Shown: positions 37,505 through 51,172, counted from the stretch's first letter. The stretch: 64,000 nucleotides of DNA from Microvelia longipes (GCA_018340805.1 JACMZG010001913.1:40652796-40716795); one strand, 5' to 3'. Made by a program: numbers and translations. The notes: a model not told the origin generated them from the letters alone.

Positions 37505-39187
37505 TATAACATTAAATTAACAATGTTCCTATATCATCCTGAATACATCAATGAACAATCTATTTTAAATAATTTTAATAAATATATATTGTAATAGATT
37601 CAGTTTTTACCAGTTAACAGCCTGAAAATAATCTGTGAAAGAAGGAATTCTATTGTTGTAGGCTACTTCTTCCAAGGGTTTGCTCAAGTATGAACCAATG
37701 GAATGCCTTCACCCTAATTTTGGTTGTTTTTCAACTAATCAATACCAAAACTATTATCGTGGTGTTAAGAAAAAAGTCATATTGTTTGGTGAATTAATGT
37801 AAGCGATTGCTAAATTCAGTAGCAATGTATAAAATATTCTTGAAGAAGCGAGAAATTATAGATTAAACAACATAGATTAATAAATTTTGGTTAATGGTTA
37901 CATTAAACCATGATAAATAAATTGGCTGTGCATTCATTTTAGCAGAAATATATACTTCTAGGAAGAAAAACTACTACTACAAAGTCCTATTTTGATGCAT
38001 ATTTTATATTCAATCGTAGATTTTATTTTGTATGATTTTAATAAAAAAATTAACTACCCAACTTAAAATTACCCACTAAACCTTACTTGGCAAATTTAAC
38101 TGTCTAACTAAGATAAGGGTTCTTCCTTGATTTTTGTAGCAGTACACTTGTTGCATATGCTTTAAGTGTACTGCAGCATGTATTTCACATAAATACTACA
38201 TTAGCACTACATTAAACATGTAGTAATGTAGAATTTAGTGGACTAGGATATAGTAAATAGAAGGGTTTCCAAGTAATTTAATTTTTACTCTGACCATTTT
38301 ATTTAACTATGTCAATTAAATATCACACTATTAAATTTTTCACTGTCTTATTTAATTGTCAAAGAAATAATTACGAGCTGTTAAGCTGTATACCCTAGAA
38401 ATATGTGTATATTTATATTTTACTTATTTAGTAATTTAATAATATTGTGAATATTTAAAATTCTTTTATTTAATTAATGTATTTAATTTTTAATTATTTA
38501 TTCCTTTTTAATATTTATAATTTGTATTTATTTATATTTGTAGATAAAATTGTTCATTTTTCCTTGAAGGAAAATTCTTTCAGTTGTAAATGTTTACGGT
38601 ATTTGTAAGTTACTGAAAATAATAAATTCATTTATTTGTAATATTTTTTATTATTATTTTTCATTTGGTTACTCTTATATACAGATTTTATTAACATTAA
38701 TACTACAATTTTTTGTTCTTTAAAAAAATTGATTCCTAAGGGAGACGGTCTATGGTTAATTAGGTGTATCAGCTATGGGTTTAAAAATTACACCAAATTT
38801 GGAGCGATTCTGATACAAATGTTGTCTGCAGTTTATTTATTTATTTTTTTTATAAACAATCCTTTATTTACAAAATATTTTTCGTACATTATTATTTTTT
38901 AATATAATTTACAAGGATTATCCCTCTACAGAAGGATACTTACGTATCCTTGTGTAGTAGAAGAGAAGTATTTTGTACTGCAGTACTTAAAATCACCATT
39001 TATTTATTTTAAAGTCTTATAATTATAATTGAAAAATATGTGTCCATCATTCCATCTTGCTTTCACCTAGTGTCTGCATACCTTTTAGCGAAATTTCAAA
39101 GAAAAATTGAGGTTAGGGTTATTGAGGGGATTATGGAAGGGGAGTGGATTTTTTTTGGATTGGGGGCGCAAATATATATACTGTTGA
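37505..39187. other. A+T-rich non-coding stretch
   Basis: No gene or resolvable repeat, apart from short local duplications such as GTACTGCAG and CTACATTA near 38160-38230. Confidence 0.5.
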
Positions 39188-39902
<715 letters not shown>

Positions 39903-40072
39903 GCGTAACAGACGGTTAAAATCAGTCGACAGCGTGGGAACATAAAGCCAGGGAGCTCATTAGGTTATTCCTGGATGTTAAACAACGCCCACCATTTCAA
40001 ATTGGACCAACCTTATTGGATCCTCAACACTATTTTTCCACGCTGTCAACTGATTTTAGCCATGTGTTAAAC
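39903..40072 (-). mobile_element. Tc1/mariner-like MITE family A, copy 5
   Basis: The 170-bp element is flanked by TA on both sides, in inverse orientation to copies 3 and 4. GGTTAAAATCAGTCGACAGC is inverted at the right end as GCTGTCAACTGATTTTAGCC. Confidence 0.85.
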
Positions 40073-40100
40073 TATAGTTTTTTTGACTAATATATTAGAA

Positions 40101-41507
40101 AATTCGCTTATATCATGGTGGTATGCCTCTTATATAAACAATAAATATGAAAAACTGATATAGGGCAATAACCATGTGACTGCGAAGCGTTTGCACACAG
40201 AGGCAAGGGCCGGCAAGAGGCCTCCAGCTCCTTCGGCCGAACGGCCAAGGCCTCTTGCTTTGTCTGCAAGAAGTCCCTTGTTTTGGTTCTTATGTATAAT
40301 TTAAATATGACTCATATTTTTTATTACTGTGGTCACGTGATAAGCCTTCGCTATGCGTCTTGTGGCCCAATTCTAGTTGTGAAAACAATTTTCACTTAAG
40401 ACTACAGTATTGTTTTCGAATTTTCTTTACAGCCAAGGGAAAAATTTAATTAAATTTGCTTTAATAATAACGGGATAAGAGCCAAGTCAGTAGTTCGTTG
40501 TAAATACGTTTCAGAGATTCCTAACCAAGAAAAAACTTTTTACGAAACTATAACCAAAAATAAGGAATCTTATGGTTGAGATAAAAGCACGTATTAAAAA
40601 ATAAAATTGCCGGCCTTGTGGACCTCCGCCCCAAACTTTTTAAAATAAGTTCAAAGTGGGTTTTTCATTTGTCAAAAGGGTTATGGTCCGATTTTGGCGA
40701 AACTGGTCTTAATAGATTCAAGACACCCAAAAACTCAAAAAATACCCGCATGTTTTATTATTTTTTTTGAAATTTTTTAAGCGAATGTATAAAAAGCGCC
40801 CAAAAATAAAAGAAATAAATAATGTATTCAAAAAAAGTTCAAAAAAACGTTTTTTTTAATTATAAAAAATGGCATCAAAAGTGGGCACCCCCTGGCTAGT
40901 CCGCCACTGTTTATATAGTAAAAAGTATGAACACGCAAAGTAGAAGTTTAATGTTGTTCCTTTATTAGAAAACCGTTTGCCGGAAGGTAAGTTTGCCTCA
41001 AAATTTAAGTCCTGCGCAGTTAATGTTATCATTGGAAACATGTATAGTTTGTTTTTGACATAATGTAATGTAGGTAAATTCTTCTCTATTTTTTATCCTC
41101 GCCGGGATCACTTTGTTGTATGGTAAATCGACTTAGCACTTTATTCCCATTATTAGATCATTGGTAAAACCATTACAGCTGGAAATTAGAGAACAGGTGT
41201 CAATTGTTGTAGACAGCTGTACTAATTCCCTTCTATAGGCCTCTCTGTTTTTGAAGTAATACACAATACTCCTAGTTGTCATATACATATAATCAAGAGG
41301 ACTTCGGACTTTTGGTCGCTACGCCGCGTAGCGACCAAAAGTGCGGACAGCAAGTAGTATGCGGAAGCCGCTTCCGCATACTAGAAGTCATTTTGCTGTC
41401 CGCATCTCCCTGTGGCAGCTTCGCGGCCACATGATTGTTGTCCTATATCTGATTTTCATATTACTCGTTTACATATAAGAGGCATACTGCAACGATATAA
41501 GCGAATT
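40101..41507. mobile_element. Compound inverted-repeat element H
   Basis: The outer ends are imperfect inverse repeats of about 100 bp: AATTCGCTTATATC...GTATGCCTCTTATAT...ATATGAAAA...GATATAGG on the left and the inverse on the right. Just inside each end is a set of G+C-rich palindromes. The right set has a 35-bp palindrome at 41308-41342 and a 27-bp palindrome at 41356-41382 inside an 11-bp outer stem (41343-41353 with 41393-41403). The left set has GCAAGAGGCCT and its inverse at 40213-40258. The centre contains other repeat pieces, including a hAT-type end, CCTGGCTAGTCCGCCACTG, at 40890-40910. No coding frame or target duplication was seen. Confidence 0.6.
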
Positions 41508-41526
41508 TGCGAATGTAATTAGTAAA

Positions 41527-41990
41527 AAAATCGGGTACGGGGTACCTCGCAACTTTTCCTCATCACATCGGATTTGCTATGCTCATCCTCTCTACATCGC
41601 TCGTCCTCAAAATTACAGTTCGCCAAATTTATACTGCAACAAGCCTTCGGACTCACTTCGCTCGTCTTCAGATAGTAAATGCATTCGTATCATTCTCAGC
41701 GGTCACCCATACAGCACTGATCACGCTCATGCTGCTTACATTTTATGATCGTATTGAATCGAAACTTAGTGTACTTATTTATTAAGTAATGGTATACACT
41801 TATACCAAATTTCAGCTCAATTGAACCATTTTACAATTTAAAAAAAAAACGTACACAAGTCATTCAATAAAAATCGAACTAATGCTGATAATGGGATGAA
41901 ACTTGGCATACATGTTGGTCTTATAAATAGTCACATGCTTGCCAAACTCAATCCCAACCTTATAAGCTTAGTTTTCTTTGAAAATTCGCT
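41527..41990 (+). repeat. Interspersed repeat family B, partial copy
   Basis: It begins AAATCGGGTACGGGGTACC and follows the 27425 copy through the CACTTCGCTCGTC block to ATGCTGATAATGGGATGAAA. It is truncated at the right. Confidence 0.7.
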
Positions 41991-42382
41991 CTAATGGATT
42001 TTAACACTTGGTAATTAATCATTTAATTTTAAATACATATTTTATTGATTTTATAAGTTATCAATCATGATTAATACGCAATGAATAATTTTATCAAGCT
42101 AAAATCAGTATGAACAATAGAATCTTTGCACCTATCACCGTTACAAGTTATAAATCAGTTACAGGTGTGTGATTTCAAAAAGTAATGTCTCAAATATCCT
42201 CTGATTGAACAGTCGCACAGTTTATTCTATGGAGGCAAAGTTTAGAGATTTAATTGTTATAAAAATAGTAATAATAATTCCTGCACTGAATCTCTCGACT
42301 CATCAGGGATTACCTGTGCGTAATGCCGTGGAAACCGTTACGTTGTAATGTTACTCTAAAGTTGGCAATTGTTTATTTAAAC

Positions 42383-42443
42383 CAGTGGCGTAGCCAGGAT
42401 TTAATTTCGGGAGGCTGGCTGAATGTTATTAAAATTGTATATG

Positions 42444-42522
<79 letters not shown>

Positions 42523-42742
42523 GTATATTGTTCAATGTTTTCAGTTTCATTGTATATTTTTTATATATTATGATATTCTATTATAAGTTTACTGTTAAAA
42601 ATTATGTTATGTAATTTATTATTTTACATATTTTTTATAGGTTTTATTTTTTTTACATATTTATTGCGGGTTTATTTATGTAAAAATTTCGGAGGGGGGG
42701 GCTGAAGCCCACTCAGCCCCCCCCCCCCTGACTACGCCACTG
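42383..42742 (+). mobile_element. hAT-like element L, short copy
   Basis: The ends CAGTGGCGTAGCCAGG and CTGACTACGCCACTG are inverse repeats of a widespread hAT terminus. They are flanked by ATTTAAAC at 42375-42382 and 42743-42750, a perfect 8-bp duplication. The interior is a (TA)n tract plus A+T-rich sequence and a G/C-run hairpin near the right end. Length is 360 bp. Confidence 0.88.
42441..42520. repeat. (TA)n microsatellite in element L
   Basis: Nearly pure (TA)n inside the short L copy. The longer L copy has (TA)n at the same place, so the tract travels with the element. Confidence 0.9.
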
Positions 42743-43063
42743 ATTTAAACAATACTTTTATATAAACTGAGAGCGTAATCTGGGATGAAAACCCTTGACC
42801 TCCGTGGTGTCAAATGGATTAATAATGACGCTTTATCGACCACGGACGCACCTATTTTACATTTTAATTAATTTTTCATTATAATTTTTAAGCGAAATTT
42901 TGTCATGAAATGACGCTTATGAGTTATTGATGATGCTTGTTTTTGTTTTAAGAACATTATTCCTATATTTGATGTATATAATATGAAGTTTGGCAGAATT
43001 TAGTTGTAGCGCTTTATACAAGAATCAAAGGACGGATTTATTAAACCACCGCAAGAGTGCATA

Positions 43064-43650
43064 CATGGGCGTCAGGATTATTTTTTTAAGGGGGGGGGGG
43101 GTTAAAGCTACTATTGTGCTGTGGACTTAGTATTCAGCACCCTCTCGAAAAAGTTTGGCAAACCACAAGAGTGGGGCTTTGCTAAACTAAATTATAATGT
43201 ACTGACAAAAATTATGTAATATTTCATTTATTGTGCTAAAGTAAATATTTTGAACCATTTAGACCTTTAGCGAGCGAAGTTAGTTCCTAAAAACATATTA
43301 AATAAGGGTGGTATCAATCTAGCGAGCGAAGCAATCCTCTATTACGAGTACATCATTTTTAAATTCAACAATCTAGCAAGCGAAGCATGCTCCTATTTAC
43401 GTAACTTATAATATACTTTAGCAATCTTGTCAGCCTCTTTTTCAATACTCACGCATATAATTATAGCAATCTAGCGAGCGTTGCGAGCCTCTTTTTTGAC
43501 ATTCACGGCAATTTAGCGTTAGTTATTTTTATTAAAAAATGCAGGATAATAACTATTAAACTTTTAATAATTTACAGTGCTGGTTAATCTAACTTTTTTG
43601 ATTTTCCAGGGGGTCAAGTAGCCCGTTTGACCCCCCTGCGGATGCCCATG
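43064..43650 (+). mobile_element. hAT-like element M with internal GCGAGCGAAGC repeats
   Basis: CATGGGCGTCAGGATT at the left is inverted as GCGGATGCCCATG at the right. The flanks AGTGCATA and GGTGCATA match at 7 of 8 bases, consistent with an old 8-bp duplication. Inside, at 43265-43490, five units of the form CAATCTAGCGAGCGAAGC...CTC recur at about 50-70 base steps. There is no coding frame. Length is 587 bp. Confidence 0.65.
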
Positions 43651-44831
43651 GGTGCATATAAATGTTAGAAATTGTAGGGTACCAAATGTCTAGTTCGTAT
43701 AGGGTGGTATGATAATGGGCATTCGGGCAAAAAATAAAGATTACGATTTTATTAACCTTGAAATTATGAATTTTAGAAAAGGGATTTCCAAAAATTACTA
43801 CAAAAAGGAAATGGCGTCTATAAAGATGATATTACGAAGCATAATTTTTCTGGATCCAAAATTGTAACTGTCAGGTTAGGCAGAAGTACTAATTATGGGA
43901 TCATAATTGATTCCCGAGCAGTAATGGTGTCATCTGATTCCCGAGTAGGGAAATCAGACGATGCCGTCATCAGAATTATTTATCAATCACTTGACCCTGA
44001 GCAACAATTTAAGTCAACGAAAAATTGGGGTGGTACGATTCAAATTATTTTAGTGACAGATTAACGTCAAGGACATAACAACTCATACCAAAAACCTTTA
44101 GCTAAGCATGTTTAAAATGTTATTAGGAAAGTGTGTACAATTGTATTAGCTAAGTGCAAGTATTGTGCGAGGAAAGTAAATTTGAAATTACATAGACTTG
44201 AGAACTTAGTAGTGAGTTTTCAAGTAGTTCAATCTTCAACATTGAGCTTGAACAAATAGCGATGAGGCTCAAAATTTTCTCAGAATAACCACTATCAGTG
44301 GTTTTCAAAGTACAGTAAAGAAATATTTCTTAAGGTCTCATTTTTCGATAAATTTTTTTTGCAAATCTAATTTTGCAGGTAAAAAGTATTCTATGAATGC
44401 AAATACACATATAAAACTTTTTTGATTTCTGTAGGTATTATGTTATATCGCATAAGATTTTGCAATGAGATATGTTTTAATATGTTTGAAGAGAGTTCAT
44501 AGCTGAGAGGTTTCGTTTGAATGTATGACTGAAGTAGAGTTGACATACCTTATGAACACCATACCTTATGATAAACAATGAAAGTGTTACTGAAACCATG
44601 TACTACTCGTAAACACAATCATCTTCTATTTCGCATAAAGTTCATGTATATGTTTACATGTTGTGTTCGTTACGCCATTAATACTTACTAAAAGTACGGC
44701 ACCACAATACGACAGCTACAGACGTCATGCTCTCCACATAATTATGTTTATTGGACCATGCAATCTTAAAATTGTTATTGTACTTGTTAAAATAAAATTT
44801 TGTATATTGTGGTATTAATGTTTATAAAACA
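43651..44831. other. Non-coding stretch
   Basis: No supported gene. A local repeat ATTCCCGAGCAGTAATG / ATTCCCGAGTAGGGAAAT occurs at 43910-43960. Confidence 0.45.
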
Positions 44832-45530
44832 ACAATAGAAAAGAGCCTAAAGTGGGAATAACTGCGCATGTGCCTCTTAGGCTTTTTTACTTAGTTTTAT
44901 TGGCAACCCTGATAACATTAGGTGAGTTTTACTTTTCATCGTGTTTTCTTACTTTAATATGTACGTGATAGTTTAATGATTGTGTAAAATGATTGTTAAA
45001 ATAAATTAGTTAAAGAAAAAGAGAAACTATAGTAAAGGTAAAGTACATGGTTTTATTAAAATATTAAAGAAAATACAGACGACAGTGTTATTAAACCTTA
45101 AACATGCGATTATGTATAACTTAAAATTACGATTGCTTTTATTGTATTAAAAATGTTTGGTTAAAGTTGTTAAATTACTAATTAAAAATAATATTTAAAG
45201 GGGGATAAATATCACTCCCAAAAATGTACTCAGTTAAGTAGTGCACTCGAAAAAAAAAGTTTATTTATCCGCTCGTTATATGTAATTTAAACAAACCTAG
45301 TATTTAAAGATTGCACTTACACCTCTATTGGATGTGACAAAACGTATTTCTAACACTAATTATTAACATTTATACTAAATTGTACAAATAAATGCAATAA
45401 AAACAAAAATTTTGACTACCGTAAATAGTTTGTTTACATTACTACTATGGCCGCGTCCATAGGAAAAATATAAGCCAACTCAGTGGCGTAGCCAGGATTT
45501 AATTTCGGGGGGGGCTGAATGTTAAAAATT

Positions 45531-45751
<221 letters not shown>

Positions 45752-46490
45752 GTTAAAATATAGACAAGATTACAATGTATACATTGTTTGTTTTTATTTA
45801 TTTTTATTTATTATTAAATAATAATATTATTTTTATATTAAATAAATAAATAAATTGTTTCTGGTAAAGTATATAATCAATAAAATACACATAGTTATAA
45901 AACACAAACTATATTTTGCACATAATGTATTAAAATTTTTTATAACGTAAAATTAATAAAACATTTAATTTTTATTATAATATTATATTAAGTAAATTTT
46001 GAAATAGTCCGCGACATCAGGGGTACATGTCATTTACCGGATTGTACAAACCAGAGACTATATACTTAAACAGGAAGACTGTCGACCCCTTGGTGGGAAA
46101 ATTTGGATTCCGATCGACGTTAGCGCCGCGGCAGACCTACTTTTCAACTAAGTAGGCGTGGTTTAATTTCTCGCTTTTTGCCTACGTTCCATTTGAAATT
46201 AACTTTTATAAGTCATATATTATATTCCAAGAGCCAGACGCAAAAAACGTGACCGTCTAGCCCCAAAGGTTTAACCCACTAGATCGACTTATTCTGGCTC
46301 CCTGATAATGAATCAGGTGGTCTGCCGTTTCAGATAAGGGAATTTTAGCCCCGGGCCCCTTTAAAATCCATAAAATGAACTCAAATTCTGTTTTAGCCCA
46401 ATTACGGTGTTCCTATTGATTTTATCCAAAAATTTAAAGGGTTGTTTTTTAAAGTTTATTAAATTATGTGTTACAGTTTATTAAAAATGT

Positions 46491-46880
46491 GATAAATCCA
46501 TTTTTAACCATCAAAATCGGTCCAGTAAAACCGGAGATACAAATGTTGAAAGATTACCGAAAAAAGTGTATTTTTCTACAATTTAAGTTTTTACCTATCT
46601 TTGAGCATTATATGTCGGTCATTAAGTCATCACATATTAGAGCTGTGCTGACTTCTTTCTCTAGAACAACTCCATATTACCTGCAGTTCAACAAAATATG
46701 CATGATTTTTAAGTCTGCCTAATTCTTAAACATGTTAGTATGGGAAAACATGACATTTTAAGGTTTTTATGCGTTTTTGGACAAAAATGTATGCTTTTTA
46801 GATGTTATTTCGGTAATCTTTCAACATTTGTATCTCCGGTTTTACTGGACCGATTTTGATGGTTAAAAAATGGATTTATC
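46491..46880. repeat. Inverted repeat with 71-bp arms
   Basis: The arms 46491-46561 and 46810-46880 are inverse copies with about one indel (TCGGTCCAGTAAAACCGGAG / inverse). The 248-base centre is unassigned. It resembles a foldback insertion within element L. Confidence 0.75.
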
Positions 46881-47392
46881 ATCTTAACCGGCTTTCGTGT
46901 TATCAGTGGTATTACATTGTGTTTACGGTCCTGTGCTCTTTCTATGTATAGTATTATTCTAAGCACAGGTCACACAGTTATTACTGAAAGACCTAACTGA
47001 CCGTTATGTCGTAATTGGAACTTCGAGATAATATTTCGGACATGCCTACTTTACTTTGTATTGTTCACTGTTTTCAAATTATTTGAATATCTTTCTATTT
47101 TTATATATGTATTTGATATATTATGATATTTATATTATAAGTTTATTGTAAAAATATATGTTATTTAATTTATTATTTTATAGATTTTTTATAGCTTTTT
47201 TCAAACATTTATTGCGGGTTTTGGTTATGTAAACATTTCGGGGGGGGCTGAAGCCCCCTCAGCCCCCCCCTGGCTACGCCACTGAGCCAACTCCTTGTTG
47301 AACAAAATGTGAACTACATGCCAGGTCTGACAGAAACCGCGTTTGTTTCCCTACTTGGTTTATATATTACTTTACTGTGCACGCAGACTTCC

Positions 47393-47804
47393 GATAGACT
47401 AGATAGAAAAACAACACTGTCGTTAGACTTGGTAAGTGTTAGTAGTAGTAATATGGGGGAGTGGTAGTAACTACTAGGCAAGTAGGCCACGTTGTTGGGC
47501 CCGTTTAGCCAGCCCTACGAAAGTGTTCTACTCCTTTTAATTTCAAGTGTAGATATGTTTAGGTTATATTTTTTCTAATCTAGACAGAAGAGCCGTGAAT
47601 TTCTATGGTTCCTCTCAAGCATTTTTCAAGCAATCATACATATTTTCACTGACTCTTATAGTCCAGTTAAAACTAGGAACAACACGTGCCCTCGCTGTTA
47701 AACCAAACCTCCATGCACTTTAAACTACAAGGCTAACACACTATAGTTTTATATTGAATCTACTATGAGGGTCCTAAATTTTGCCTATACCCAGTTTCAT
47801 TTAG
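47393..47804. other. Non-coding stretch
   Basis: Less A+T-rich than average and without a supported frame. It may belong to the neighbouring SINE or LINE remnants. Confidence 0.4.
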
Positions 47805-48028
47805 GGTAAGAGATCTTTAACGAGTACCTGACAACGCACAGGCTCGAGACCACCGGCTTTACGTCCCTTCAGAAGGACGTGGTATGCAGAAGTTTTATCC
47901 CTCATAAAAATCTCAGAGGCCCGTGCTGGGATTGAACCCATGGCTAAATAAACTCGTAAGTTTAAAGTCCAATCATTCAGTGTATTGGCCGCCTACCTTA
48001 ACCATTACACCAGGGGTGACTCTCTGGT
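47805..48028 (-). mobile_element. tRNA-derived SINE
   Basis: On the - strand the sequence starts CCTGGTGTAATGGTTAAGG (RNA polymerase III A-box-like, near 48012). It continues to GGTTCAATCCC (B box, near 47939) followed by AGCACGGG. The spacing of about 75 bases and the box order fit a tRNA-related head with an enlarged variable region. The body continues CCACGTCCTTCTGAAGGGAC to GTCAGGTACTCGTTAA. It is not a functional tRNA because the acceptor stem does not pair. Confidence 0.7.
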
Positions 48029-48119
48029 AAGTGTTAAATCTAGATAGTTAAGAGAAACTGAACTGCCTTCAATTTCCATAGTAAACTTTACATGACTGTA
48101 CATCCGTTCAAGTATTCCA

Positions 48120-48520
48120 GGGACCTCTCGGTTTCCTTAATTTTGAAAATAATGGTGCCAAGCTAAGTTGCTAAGAGAATTCAGAAATTAGATGAGCCCT
48201 CACAGAAGGAGGTGATGATTGTCTTAATGATAAGACTCGGTGGGGGATCAGTAATTATCCAAGCCCTGATCACTTCTACTCGCCCTCAACCAGTGCTACC
48301 AGTCACTGACCGAGATCCTTCCTACTACATATCTCCGGTAATTTTATTTTTTTGACCCTTTTATTTTTATTCATCTCATTTGTTTATTTTTATTATTCAT
48401 CTTTATCGTGTAACCTTTTTCATTTGTATATTTTTTATGTTTTTTGTGTTTTATGTATATGAGTCCGAAAGCCGACTCTGTCAATTTATTTATAATAAAT
48501 AATGTTTAGTGGAAAGACTT
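48120..48520 (+). mobile_element. Possible retroelement 3' end
   Basis: A mid-G+C segment (GTGGGGGATCAGTAATTATC...) passes into T-rich sequence. It finishes GTCCGAAAGCCGACTCTGTC then AATTTATTTATAATAAATAA, resembling a non-LTR 3' UTR with a short hairpin. No protein domain is visible. Weak. Confidence 0.3.
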
Positions 48521-48578
48521 GGTTGGTGTTATTTACTCTATAGTCATAATATCTCTATGACCCGTATGATGTGACAAC

Positions 48579-48900
48579 CATAGAGATATATTACTAGAGG
48601 GGCCCTTTTAGTTGAATTTTGAAACATCGAAAAAGTAACCTGACCACATTCGATTATCATTATCATCAAATAAACAGAACAAAAAAAAACAGTCAATTAT
48701 ATAGTAGAATGTTTAAAATACAAATCACTACACAAACAATCTGTGGGAAGCCCAAAACAATTTATTAATTATAACCTCAACTCCCTCTTGGAGAAGGTTT
48801 CAATGAGGTTACACAGAGCCCCTTAGAGCCCCACTAAAAATGTTTCAGGCCTCTCAATGTATTAAGATAGGCTATGCTCCCTCTAGTATATATCTCTATG
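48579..48900 (+). mobile_element. hAT-like MITE family C, copy 4
   Basis: 322 bp flanked by GTGACAAC at 48571-48578 and 48901-48908, a perfect 8-bp duplication. The inverse ends CATAGAGATATATTACTAGA and CTCTAGTATATATCTCTATG are intact. Confidence 0.9.
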
Positions 48901-48959
48901 GTGACAACGATAAAATCGAAACTAATGTTAATAAGTAATATCTAATTTAATATTTAAAT

Positions 48960-49750
48960 TTCTTGAAGACTACAGTCCTTTATAAATATTAATTTATTTA
49001 ATAAACTTTACATATATCTTCACAACGTTCATTCAGCGAAGCTCAACATCTTCAGGTGAAATCAAATGAAACTAAATTTGTAATGTAAAAAATTTTTTTA
49101 TAAACGAAATATAAAATTTAAATTAATTTAGAAAATGACAGAAAATGTCAGTAAACCAAAATATTAAGGAGGCAGGGACAAATTATTAAGATAACGGTGA
49201 TTTGTAGACGGAGGCACTGTATTTTTAGAGGGGGTCTTTTTAAATTTAAAATATTTGAATAAATGCTATTTATATTGTTAGTATCCTGTTTTTTATTCAT
49301 GGTGTTGGGGTCAGTTTTGATGTAAAGACTTTCCAAAATGCGTCGTTTGTTCAAATGTTTTTCGGAATGTAATACTTTAACATTGTCGTTATCAATTTTA
49401 TGTTTTTTCTTGGTCATATGTTCCGCTATAGCTGTATTTGTGTCTAAATTGTCTGCATTTTTTATGGACCCTAAGCCTGTTTAGAAATAACTGTGAGGTT
49501 TCACCGGTATATGTTTTATCACAATTTTTTACAAGGAATTCGATAAACTATAATATTTGAACGGTCTAAAGTTGTAATAGGATCTTGGATTTTGAATAAA
49601 ACCGAGATTTTAGATTAGATGGATTTTTTTGAGCAATTTTGATGTTGTATGGGTTGAATAGTTTTATAATCTGTTTAGTAGGATTTCCGAAATAAGGTAT
49701 GGATGCAAATTTAGGATTTTGAACATCCTAAATATCCTAGTAATATCTAA
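48960..49750 (-). mobile_element. Penelope-like element fragment (GIY-YIG region)
   Basis: On the - strand, broken frames read PYFGNPTKQIIKLFNPYNIK, VYRIPC, KTYTGETSQLFLNRLRVHKK and, from 49440 to 49148, AIAEHMTKKKHKIDNDNVKV...RRILESLYIK...DTNNINSIYSNIL. This order is that of the region around the GIY-YIG endonuclease at the C-terminus of Penelope-like elements, with YTGETS standing for the YIGxT core. At least two frameshifts and a premature stop show that it is dead. The reverse transcriptase part is missing. A tail with CACCTGAAGATGTTGAGC follows at 49050. Confidence 0.75.
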
Positions 49751-50437
49751 TACTAATTATTTGACTTGGTTGTTTTGTTTGTCTTATTTATTAGTACGTG
49801 TGTACTATGTTTCATCTTGATCCAATAATTCTTTTCGTTTCTATTTGTTAGTATTGTGGGTCAACGAAGTTTATTTTATGTGAGAGCTCCTTCTAGAGGT
49901 TTAGAAGGAGCTCTGCTCAAGAACTTGTTGACGTAACTTAAACTTAACGTAAGTTTCACTTGTCATTGTGGAACATAGCTTTACTTACTGTTAGGTTGTA
50001 TAAAAAATAACTTGTTTATGTTGATATTACTTCTTTCATCGTTAGTCTGTTGACATTAAGCGTGTTAGATCTTAAAAGTTAAAAACACAAACTTTATACG
50101 CTTCTCAAATACTTTTAAACTCTATATAAGACAAGTTGTTCCATGCCCATCAATTTTCCTTGAAAACAGTGGCGACACTTTTTTGCCCTTATGCCCCCCC
50201 CCTGAGGTGAGGATTGGCAACAGTTTTTTTTACATTGATAAGGTATGATACGCGACTTCTCTTTATATGAGTACTTTGATTAGCGCAGACCGCGATTCAT
50301 TTATTATAACCTTATCCACTTTAAAAGGAAGGTACAATGATGTTACGCAGAGCCACAAAATATCTTTATCTGCTCACGGCAGTAAAATGAAGCATTACTG
50401 AACTAATTTTAGGCGAGAAAGTAGCATTTCCCAGATC
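49751..50437. other. Non-coding stretch
   Basis: No gene. It contains a short inverted pair AGAGCTCCTTCTAGAGG/TTAGAAGGAGCTCT at 49884-49916. Confidence 0.45.
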
Positions 50438-50480
50438 GGCTGGTAATTAGTTATGAATGACTGCACTTTACCTGCCTAGG

Positions 50481-50813
50481 CATAGAGATATATTACTAGA
50501 GGGGCCCTATTGGTTGAATTTTGAAACATCGAAAAAGTAACCTGACCACATTCGACTATCATTATCATCAAATAAACAGAACAAAAAACAGTAAATTATA
50601 TAGTAGAATAGAATGTTTAAAATACAAATCACAACACAAACAATCTGCGGGAAGCCGATAACAATTGATTAATTATAACCTTAACTCCCTCTTGGAGGAG
50701 GATTCAATGAGGTTACACAGAACCCCTGAGAGCCCCACTAAAAATGTTTCAGGCCTCTCAATGTATTAAGATAGGCTATGCCACCTCTAGTATAGATTGA
50801 TTTCCTGCCTATG
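50481..50813 (+). mobile_element. hAT-like MITE family C, copy 5 (nested in D)
   Basis: It is flanked by TGCCTAGG at 50473-50480 and 50814-50821. D copy 1 has TGCCTAGG once at the same point (5742), which proves the duplication. The right end is rearranged (TAGTATAGATTGATTTCCTG). Confidence 0.88.
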
Positions 50814-51172
50814 TGCCTAGGCAGGAAAGTAGCATTTTTTAGCCGCCCCTGCCTTTGCTGGTAAAGGAAGTTAATAGATAATTTTTGTTAACATTATTAG
50901 TTAATAATAAAAAGCCTATTGAATTTATTTAATAAGTTATATAATGAATAATTACATTATTTAACTAATTAAAATTAAAATAAATCAATTTGTAATGTAG
51001 ATCTTTAATTAGAAATAAATTTTATCGATTATATTTAAAGGCAACACTTTTTGTCTTGGGTTTATTATCTCATCTTTTTTTGTCAAGTCATTTACTACTT
51101 TTATCATTCGAACTCGTATTTAATACAGTTTAAAAGTTAATTTATTCTATAGTGATTCTATAGCGTTTTGTG

